5,143 bases of DNA. Origin: Chloroflexota bacterium (GTDB lineage Bacteria > Chloroflexota > Limnocylindria > QHBO01). Position 1 is the stretch's first letter, and each line of letters opens with the position of its first letter. Below are positions 1-4,834 of the stretch, piece by piece. The notes under the pieces were generated by a model. It saw only the letters and a list, made by a program, of their open reading frames with translations. It was not told where the DNA came from and did not search any database. The translations under genes and the position numbers were made by a program. The stretch lies in the NCBI GenBank assembly GCA_020848055.1, contig JADLBB010000163.1, positions 1 through 5,143 on the forward strand, written 5' to 3'.

Positions 1-2
1 AC

Positions 3-86
3 CTGTCGGAGGAGTCGCTGGCCATGGTGATCGAGGAGTCGGAGGTCACCAGGCGAGAGGAGGTGAAGCAACTACCCGCTGCCTGA
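3..86 (+). CDS. C-terminal end of an unidentified protein (5' end outside window)
   Basis: An open frame enters from the left edge and stops at TGA 84-86. It encodes 27 residues, beginning LSEESLAMVIEES and ending VKQLPAA. Nearly all third codon positions are G or C, whereas the other two forward frames show mixed third positions, so this frame is probably really coding. The tail is charged and probably helical, rich in Glu and Arg, and has no membrane segment. I do not recognise the family and too little is visible to assign a function. The gene converges on the XRE regulator, with only 16 bases between the two stop codons and no clear terminator hairpin between them. Such tight convergence could mean that the pair was joined by a rearrangement. 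Confidence 0.55.
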   Translation: MSEESLAMVIEESEVTRREEVKQLPAA

Positions 87-102
87 TGAAACCGATGAGC
101 CG

Positions 103-426
103 TTACACCACTTCATCCGACTTGACTCGGCGCTCGAGCTGACGCTTGATGTCGGCAGCGATCGCCGAGTGCCCCGCGTCGAGGAGGCGGTCCAGTTCCG
201 GGCCGTTCCAGAACACGCGCACGTCCAGCCGCGCCCCCATCGACGCGAACAGCCGCTCCGCAGCCTCCATCCGCATGCTTCCGGCCCTGCCTCGCTCGAG
301 TCGGCGGATCTCCTTTACTGATACGCCTGACCTCGACGCGAGGTCCGCCTGCGTGAGTCGCGCGCGCGTCCTCAACAGCCGCGCCGGCCGGGCCATTCGC
401 TCCGGTGTCATGGCACCATGATCCAT
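103..426 (-). CDS. XRE-family helix-turn-helix regulator, probably C-terminally truncated
   Basis: This 107-residue protein is probably a DNA-binding regulator. The helix-turn-helix lies at about residues 15-46: LTQADLASRSGVSVKEIRRL is the typical XRE pattern (TQxxLAxxSGVSxxxIxxLERG), followed by a helix at about 53-63 (MEAAERLFASM). From memory of the family, proteins with this HTH followed by a 'DVRVFWNGPELDRLLDA-H' segment usually continue into a nuclease-like (PDDEXK-fold) domain of 100 or more residues. Here the protein ends about 20 residues after that segment, and no remnant of the missing part is visible in any minus frame of 1-102. It may be a decayed copy, or a minimal regulator that keeps DNA binding only. 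The start is uncertain: Met1 (426) and Met6 (411) have no Shine-Dalgarno, while Met11 (396) has GGAG a few bases upstream. The HTH is complete with any of these starts. An inverted repeat at the first start suggests autoregulation. Confidence 0.8.
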   Translation of the reverse strand: MDHGAMTPERMARPARLLRTRARLTQADLASRSGVSVKEIRRLERGRAGSMRMEAAERLFASMGARLDVRVFWNGPELDRLLDAGHSAIAADIKRQLERRVKSDEVV

Positions 427-440
427 GGTACCGGTTACCA
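426..440. promoter_or_regulatory. Operator-like inverted repeat at the XRE regulator start
   Basis: TGGTA, a five-base spacer (CCGGT) and TACCA form a perfect 5+5 inverted repeat that touches the first possible start codon of the XRE gene. Small XRE repressors commonly bind such dyads over their own promoter, so autoregulation is a reasonable inference. The arms are short and the site could arise by chance in GC-rich DNA. Confidence 0.35.
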
Positions 441-478
441 GCGGCTTATCCGGGGGTTACTCGGTGCTGACCTCTGGC

Positions 479-902
479 GACGCCCACAACCGGCCGTGGC
501 GGGCCGATTGCGGTCGCCAGCGGTCGCCAGTGGGCGGCGTGGCCCGCTGCACGTGGTGGGCCGCAACCGGCCGATTCGAGCCGATTGCAGGCGTTAAGCC
601 GCCGCCAGTGACCGGTGTCACGCTCGCGACGACCGTGGCCTTGCTCCGGGACGCCCACAACCGGCCGTTGCGGGCCGATTGCGGTCGCCGCTGCACGTGG
701 TGGGCCGCAACCGGCCGAGTTGGGCCGATTGCAGGCGTTGAGCCGCAGTTACTGACCGGTGTCACGCTCGCGACGACCGTGGCCTTGCTCCGGGACGCCC
801 ACAACCGGCCGTGGCGGGCCGATTGCGGTCGCCAGCGGGCGGCGTGGGCCGCAACCGGCCGTGGTGGGCCGATTGCGGTCGCCAGCGGGCGGCGCAGGCC
901 GC
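479..902. repeat. Intergenic array of six hairpin modules in ~144-bp direct repeats
   Basis: This gene-free stretch is built from about 2.5 direct repeats that begin with GACGCCCACAAC at 479, 650 and 794. Copy 1 is 171 bp and copy 2 is 144 bp; the difference is a single 27-bp insertion in copy 1 (about 519-545) that includes a duplicated CGGTCGCCAG (511-520 and 521-530). Bases 609-668 and 753-812 are identical over 60 bp. Each full copy holds two hairpins of the form CAACCGGCC, loop, GGCCGATTG. The six hairpins are at 487-510, 563-588, 658-681, 707-732, 802-825 and 851-876. A 12-bp dyad TGACCGGTGTCA occurs at 609-620 and 753-764. Long open frames run through the array on both strands because GC-rich repeats lack stop codons; I do not regard them as genes. 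The array lies between the 3' end of the adhesin gene and the 5' end of the XRE gene. Confidence 0.85.
803..902. repeat. 50-bp tandem duplication at the end of the hairpin array
   Basis: Bases 803-852 and 853-902 are adjacent copies of a 50-bp unit that differ at only three positions, one in the hairpin loop and two near the end. Each copy carries one hairpin and one GTCGCCAGCGGGCGGCG segment. The low divergence suggests a recent duplication by slippage or unequal exchange. Hairpins also lie 50 bp apart in copy 2 of the larger array, so 50 and 94 bp are its internal periods. Confidence 0.75.
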
Positions 903-906
903 GGCC

Positions 907-951
907 GCGACGCAGCGACAGGCCGAACGCAGCGACAGGTCGAACGCAGCG
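907..951. repeat. 17-bp minisatellite, about 2.6 copies
   Basis: Units occur at 907-923, 924-940 and, partially, 941-951. The best unit is CGAACGCAGCGACAGGT; the first copy differs at four positions. It directly abuts the hairpin array on one side and the terminator-like inverted repeat on the other. No coding role is apparent. Confidence 0.65.
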
Positions 952-988
952 TCGAGGGGCGGAGGCAATCGATGCCTCCGCCCCTCGA
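952..988. terminator. Perfect 16-bp inverted repeat, probable terminator of the adhesin gene
   Basis: Bases 952-967 (TCGAGGGGCGGAGGCA) pair perfectly with 973-988 around a five-base loop (ATCGA). The hairpin starts about 77 bases beyond the adhesin stop codon at 1066-1068. Neither strand has a T-run after the stem, so it is not a classical intrinsic terminator. High-GC bacteria often use such stems without a U tract, or as barriers protecting the mRNA 3' end. It could act in both directions. Confidence 0.65.
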
Positions 989-1065
989 GATCCTCCAGGG
1001 AGCTGGTTTGATGCGCGGGGCCGGTCTCCCCCGTCCCCCGACGGCCGGTCCCGCGCCGCGACCCG

Positions 1066-4000
1066 CTAGCGGCGGCGCTCCCGCGACTTCACGTTCGCCA
1101 GCGTCAGGGCGCCGAGCGAGGCGATGAAGAGTCCCGCCAACAGCAGCGGCAGCGTCCCGGTTCCACCACCCGTGCCGAGCCCGCTCCTCGAATCGATCGA
1201 GGTGTTGGGCACCGACGGGGCCGGCGTCGGCGTCCCCGCCAGCGGCGGAGGCTCGACGGCCACGGTGACCGAGTCGTTGCCGGAATCCTCCGGCGTCTGA
1301 TCGGAGACGATGGTGGCGCTGTTCACGGTCGCGGCATCCCTGGAGATCGTCTCCGGGTCCACCGTCGTTCGGAACGACACGCTGCCGCTCTCGCTCAGGG
1401 TCGCGAAGGTCCACGTGACCGCGCCATCGGCGAAGATCCCCCCGTTGGCCGCATCGAGGAAGACGAAGCCCTCCGGGATGACGTCGGTGATCACCGCGTT
1501 GGTGACCGGTCCGTCGGTCAGCGTGTAGGTCAGGGTCCAGGTCACGATCGCCGGATCGGCGACGAGTGAGCCGGACGGTCCGCTGATGACGATCTGCTCG
1601 GCATCGGCGGCCTTGTCGATCACCAGGGTCGGGACGCGCACGACGATCGTCTCGTCGTCGCTGCAGCGGTCACCCACGCACGGGCCATCGGTGATGGTCG
1701 CCACGTTGGTGTAGCTGCCGGCCGTCGCGTCCGCGTTGACGGTCGCGCTGTAGGTCAGCGTGTCGCCATCGGCCACGCCGGCCAGGTTCCAGGTGATCCG
1801 GTTGGTCCCGGCATCGTAGGTGCCACCATCACTGATGGCGGTCGCCGCACCGATGCCAGCGGGCAATTGATCGACGACCGTCATGGCGCCGATCGGGCCG
1901 TTCTCGACCATGAGCGTCAGCGTGAAGTCCACGCTCGTGCCGGGCACGACCGAGCCTTCAACACCCGAGGTCTTGACGATGCTCACGTCCTGGACTCGAA
2001 CGGTCGCCTCGTCGCAGACGAGCCCGTCGTTCTGATCCACGTCGACACAGCCCAGGTTGGCCAGGCTGCCCGAGGCTCCGACGTCCACGCTGGCGTCGTA
2101 GGAGAACGTGTGCGTGCCGGCGGCCAGGCTCCCGACCGTCCAGGTCAGATCCTGTCCATCGATGGCGAAGCCGGTCGACGGATCGGCGCTGTCAGCCACG
2201 TAGCTGAGCCCAGACGGCAGCTCGTCGGTGACGACCACGTTGGTCGCCGTCCCGGCGTTGACCGTCACGGTCAGCGTGTAGTGGATGACCTGGCCGGGCT
2301 CGACGGCGGCGTTATCGCCGGCGTCGCTGACCTTGTCGAAGCCGACCGACACGCGGTCGTTGCTGATGACGCACACGATGTGCTCATCGGCGCCGACGTT
2401 CACGGCCAGCGGGCCGGCGCCGGCGGCCGAGGCGACGACGTCGCCCTCGTCCTCATCCACGCGGCACTCGATCGAGCTGGCGTAGTTCGCCAGCGAGGTC
2501 CCCCCGTCGCCGAGCTCGCCCACGGTGTGGCTGCCGGTGTCGACCGACACCGCGCCGGTCGTGCCGCCGTCACCCACGCCATCGGCATGGGTCACGCCGT
2601 CGATCTGGATGTCGAACCGACCCGGATCGTCGGCCGGGTTCAGGTCCTTGATGACGGTCAGACTGCCGGTCTCACGCACGTTCGTGATCGTGCAGGTCGC
2701 CTCGCCGCCATTGGGAATCCAGACCTGCGAGCAATTCTCGTAGGTCGCCGCGTAGCCATCGGCCGCATTCTCGACGACCGAGTAGCTGCCGGCGGGGACG
2801 GTGAACGAGTTCGAGCAGTCGGCGTCGAAGTCGACGGCCTCACCCTCGTTGATCGCGAAGCTGAAGTCGTCGCACGTCGCGTCGCCGCCGGAGACGACCT
2901 TGTTGACGATGAGCGTGCCGGGCTGATCATCGTTGCTGATCGTGCACGTTGCACTCCCACCGTTGGGGATGACCAGGCCACTGCAGTTGGCATAGCTGGT
3001 GTCGAAGCCGTCCGCATCGGTCTCGACGACCGTGTACGTGCCGGCATCGACCGTCATCGAGTTGGAGCAGTCCGCCTCGAAGCCGATCGGGTCGCCACCG
3101 TTGACGCGGAAGCCGAAGTCGGCGCACGTCGCGTCGCTTCCGTCATCGGCCGTCAGATCCTTGACCACGATGAGCGTGCCGGGCTGATCATCGTTGGTGA
3201 TCGTGCAGGTCACGTTCCCGTCGGTGGTGATCGACAGGTCATCGCAGTTGTCGCGGGTCGTGTCGTAGCCTTCGGCACCGGGCTCGGTGACCGAGTAAGT
3301 GCCGGTCGGCAGGGCCAGGACGTTGGTGCAATCGGAATCGAAGCCGATCGTCTCCCCGCCGTTGACCTTGAAGCCGAAGTCGTCGCAGGTCGCCGTGCCG
3401 CCGTCGTCATTGATGACGACCTTGGTGACGGTCAGCGTGCCGGCGTTGCGGGTGTTGGTGATCGTGCACACGATGTCACTGCCATCGGTCACGTCCACCG
3501 ACCACGCGTTGCCCTGTCCCGGCGTCGCCGCGACCGGAGCGTTCTGTGCGGCCGTGTCCACGCAGCTGATCGACGCCGCGTAGTCGGCCAGGTTGGTGCC
3601 GCCGTCGGCCGTCTCGGCCACGACGTACTCACCGGCATCGAGCTCCTGCTCGCCGGTCGTGCCGTTGTGCCCGACGCCATTCGCCAGCACCTGGTTGCCG
3701 ATCCACAGGTCGAAGCGACCCGGGTCGTTGGTCGGGCTGAGCTCCTTGCGGACCTCGAGGTGGCCGACCGGGCAGGCGATCTCCTGGTACAGGTCGTCGA
3801 ACAGGTCGGGCAGGCCGCTGCCGCTGGTCACCGCGCGGAAGCCGCCCGGATTGCCGGCATCGACGTAGCCGGGCTTGGAGATCTTCTGCATGAGCGCGTA
3901 CGACACGCCGTTGCCGCCTTGGCCGAGGTCGCCGCCGTCGGGCCCGATGGCCACGGCGTACGCCTTGTCGGCCGACGCCAGGTAGCTGGCGATCTCCGCG

Positions 4001-4560
4001 TTGTTGGGCGTGTAGCTGTCCGGGTCGGGGTTGCCGTCGGACAGGAAGATCAGCACCTGGGTGACCGGCTCGCCGTTGTAGGTGCTGCGGGCACCATCGA
4101 GCATGTTGTCGGCACCCTCGGACATGCCGAGCTTGAACGGCGTACCGCCGCTGGCGCTGATCGCGTTGATCGCGGTGTTGATGGTGGCCGCGTTCGACGT
4201 GCCGAGCGCGACGTTGCGCGTCTTGGTCGTGCCGCCGAACGTGCTCACGCCGATCTGGTGCAGCGTGCCGACGCTGCCGGCCGGACTGTCAAACTGCGAC
4301 ACCAGCCCGGTGGCCGCCAGCTTGGCCCAGCCGAGGCGCGTGTGCGCCCCTTCATTGGTGTTCATGCTCCCGGATCGGTCGATCACGAAGACCAGGTCGA
4401 TCGGGACCACGCCACAACTTGCTCCCTCGGTGGCGCTCACACGTTCGGGCACGAACGTCATGAGCATCCCGAGCACCATGAGGAACGACATGAACACCGC
4501 GAAGCCCCGGTCGATGACCGAGACCCGCGTCGCCATGCCGTCCATGCTGCGGAGTTCCAT
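1066..4560 (-). CDS. Secreted VWA / SpaA-like / DUF11 surface adhesin with VPNTS-type C-terminal anchor
   Basis: This 1164-residue protein is probably an adhesin displayed on the cell surface. ATG 4560 is chosen as the start because AGGGGAG lies 10 bases upstream and a signal peptide follows: hydrophobic residues 19-37, with likely cleavage after VSA at 43. Residues 51-262 form a von Willebrand A domain with an intact metal site: DRSGS (D61, S63, S65), T140 in GGTPF and D175 in LSDG. C49 and C263 flank it. Five SpaA/Cna_B-like domains follow: A-type 265-372, B-type 373-459, 460-547 and 548-631, then A-type 632-735. Three DUF11 domains occupy about 736-857, 858-976 and 977-1102. The tail has a Pro/Thr-rich linker, VPNTS at 1117-1121 (sortase-like), a membrane helix at about 1137-1156 and KSRERRR. 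By analogy with sortase pilus-tip adhesins such as RrgA, the VWA head would bind a ligand at the end of a stiff stalk. The ligand is unknown and no sortase is present in the window. Eight stalk lysines mark likely isopeptide bonds. Confidence 0.9.
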   Translation of the reverse strand: MELRSMDGMATRVSVIDRGFAVFMSFLMVLGMLMTFVPERVSATEGASCGVVPIDLVFVIDRSGSMNTNEGAHTRLGWAKLAATGLVSQFDSPAGSVGTLHQIGVSTFGGTTKTRNVALGTSNAATINTAINAISASGGTPFKLGMSEGADNMLDGARSTYNGEPVTQVLIFLSDGNPDPDSYTPNNAEIASYLASADKAYAVAIGPDGGDLGQGGNGVSYALMQKISKPGYVDAGNPGGFRAVTSGSGLPDLFDDLYQEIACPVGHLEVRKELSPTNDPGRFDLWIGNQVLANGVGHNGTTGEQELDAGEYVVAETADGGTNLADYAASISCVDTAAQNAPVAATPGQGNAWSVDVTDGSDIVCTITNTRNAGTLTVTKVVINDDGGTATCDDFGFKVNGGETIGFDSDCTNVLALPTGTYSVTEPGAEGYDTTRDNCDDLSITTDGNVTCTITNDDQPGTLIVVKDLTADDGSDATCADFGFRVNGGDPIGFEADCSNSMTVDAGTYTVVETDADGFDTSYANCSGLVIPNGGSATCTISNDDQPGTLIVNKVVSGGDATCDDFSFAINEGEAVDFDADCSNSFTVPAGSYSVVENAADGYAATYENCSQVWIPNGGEATCTITNVRETGSLTVIKDLNPADDPGRFDIQIDGVTHADGVGDGGTTGAVSVDTGSHTVGELGDGGTSLANYASSIECRVDEDEGDVVASAAGAGPLAVNVGADEHIVCVISNDRVSVGFDKVSDAGDNAAVEPGQVIHYTLTVTVNAGTATNVVVTDELPSGLSYVADSADPSTGFAIDGQDLTWTVGSLAAGTHTFSYDASVDVGASGSLANLGCVDVDQNDGLVCDEATVRVQDVSIVKTSGVEGSVVPGTSVDFTLTLMVENGPIGAMTVVDQLPAGIGAATAISDGGTYDAGTNRITWNLAGVADGDTLTYSATVNADATAGSYTNVATITDGPCVGDRCSDDETIVVRVPTLVIDKAADAEQIVISGPSGSLVADPAIVTWTLTYTLTDGPVTNAVITDVIPEGFVFLDAANGGIFADGAVTWTFATLSESGSVSFRTTVDPETISRDAATVNSATIVSDQTPEDSGNDSVTVAVEPPPLAGTPTPAPSVPNTSIDSRSGLGTGGGTGTLPLLLAGLFIASLGALTLANVKSRERRR
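2668..3444 (-). repeat. Three tandem B-type SpaA-like domain repeats within the adhesin gene
   Basis: The units are 3184-3444, 2920-3183 and 2668-2919, corresponding to adhesin residues 373-459, 460-547 and 548-631. Each begins GTLxVxK, contains a DADCSN-like and a GxYxVxE-x-DGY-like segment, and ends TCTITN or TCTISN. Four cysteines per unit have exactly the same spacing of 19, 28 and 13 residues. At the DNA level, 2906-2935 and 3167-3196 are 30 identical bases, 261 bases (87 codons) apart, and after one mismatch the identity continues for ten more. The units arose by in-frame duplication and could expand or contract by recombination. Confidence 0.85.
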
Positions 4561-4570
4561 TGCCTTCCAG

Positions 4571-4577
4571 CTCCCCT
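4571..4577 (-). promoter_or_regulatory. Shine-Dalgarno site that decides the adhesin start
   Basis: On the minus strand this reads AGGGGAG, ten bases before ATG 4560; a second purine run GGAAGG (4563-4568) lies two bases before the ATG. The next in-frame Met codons, at 4545 and 4536, have no comparable site. The signal peptide follows at the right distance, and any start further upstream would give a non-membrane, Ala/Arg/Pro-rich extension that runs into comF. Confidence 0.6.
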
Positions 4578-4587
4578 GAATGATTCC

Positions 4588-4609
4588 GATGCGGCCGATG
4601 CGGCCGATG
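4588..4609. repeat. 9-bp tandem repeat in the adhesin leader
   Basis: GATGCGGCC occurs at 4588-4596 and 4597-4605 and is followed by a partial GATG. It lies 28 bases upstream of the adhesin start codon, inside the probable 5' untranslated region. Slippage here would alter leader length but not the reading frame of either gene. Confidence 0.5.
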
Positions 4610-4641
4610 TTGGTGGGCGTCGCGACGGTGTTCGCCGGTGG

Positions 4642-4718
4642 CCCCACAGGCTTGATACGCCAGGGGTACCAGGCGTCGCAAGGACCTCCGCCCGACCCGC
4701 GAGAGAGGTCCGGTGGGG
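4642..4718 (-). other. Possible structured leader: three-way-junction fold upstream of the adhesin
   Basis: Three nested perfect pairings can be drawn. The outer stem is CCCCAC (4642-4647) with GTGGGG (4713-4718). Inside it lie GGACCTC (4682-4688) with GAGGTCC (4705-4711), and ACGCC (4657-4661) with GGCGT (4672-4676). The layout is a closing stem with two side hairpins, the shape of many riboswitches and protein-binding leaders. It ends about 80 bases before the adhesin start, so an adhesin transcript could carry it, but it could equally be read on the plus strand towards comF. I compared it by eye with the c-di-GMP-I consensus and did not find the conserved bases. No known RNA class is claimed. 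Confidence 0.3.
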
Positions 4719-4795
4719 AGGGTTGTCGCAGTGTCCGGAGCGGTGCAGTACTTCGGTCCGGGTTGGTGTTGCCGCCATGCAACGGGACGCCGGTA

Positions 4796-4813
4796 AGCCG
4801 CCGATAAGCGGCT
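4796..4813. other. Hairpin upstream of comF
   Basis: AGCCGC (4796-4801) and GCGGCT (4808-4813) form a perfect 6-bp stem around CGATAA. It ends 21 bases before the comF start codon. The right half overlaps a 15-base sequence that also occurs, with one mismatch, just upstream of the XRE gene (436-450, minus strand). It may be a regulatory site in the divergent adhesin/comF region. No convincing -35/-10 pair was found nearby. Confidence 0.35.
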
Positions 4814-4834
4814 GGTACAACGGTTGCCCTCAGA

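Noticed and set aside
45..50. Lipoprotein signal (ASCG at adhesin residues 47-50).
   Set aside because: The residue three before the Cys is Gly rather than Leu/Val/Ile and the Cys lies well after the hydrophobic core. C49 more likely pairs with C263. The start and end given here are protein residues; the DNA lies at about 4411-4422.
146..421. 91-codon plus-strand open frame opposite the XRE gene.
   Set aside because: The opposite strand encodes a clear helix-turn-helix; this is its antisense shadow.
479..902. CRISPR array.
   Set aside because: Repeat spacing is irregular (50, 77, 94), the intervening segments are themselves repeated rather than unique, and no cas gene is present.
425..1069. 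Open frame of 214 codons on the plus strand through the repeat array.
   Set aside because: It is made of GC-rich palindromic repeats, is open in several frames on both strands, has no ribosome site and no recognisable domain, and runs through the terminator-like stem.
749..1414. 221-codon minus-strand open frame.
   Set aside because: It overlaps the real adhesin 3' end in another frame and crosses the stem and array. The product is Arg-rich with no domain.
4082..4579. 165-codon plus-strand open frame opposite the VWA domain.
   Set aside because: It is antisense to a well-supported VWA domain with an intact MIDAS and is low-complexity.
4740..4830. c-di-GMP-I riboswitch-like words (GGGACGC, GGTAAGCC) near comF.
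   Set aside because: The order and spacing of the conserved core and tetraloop/receptor elements do not fit on either strand.
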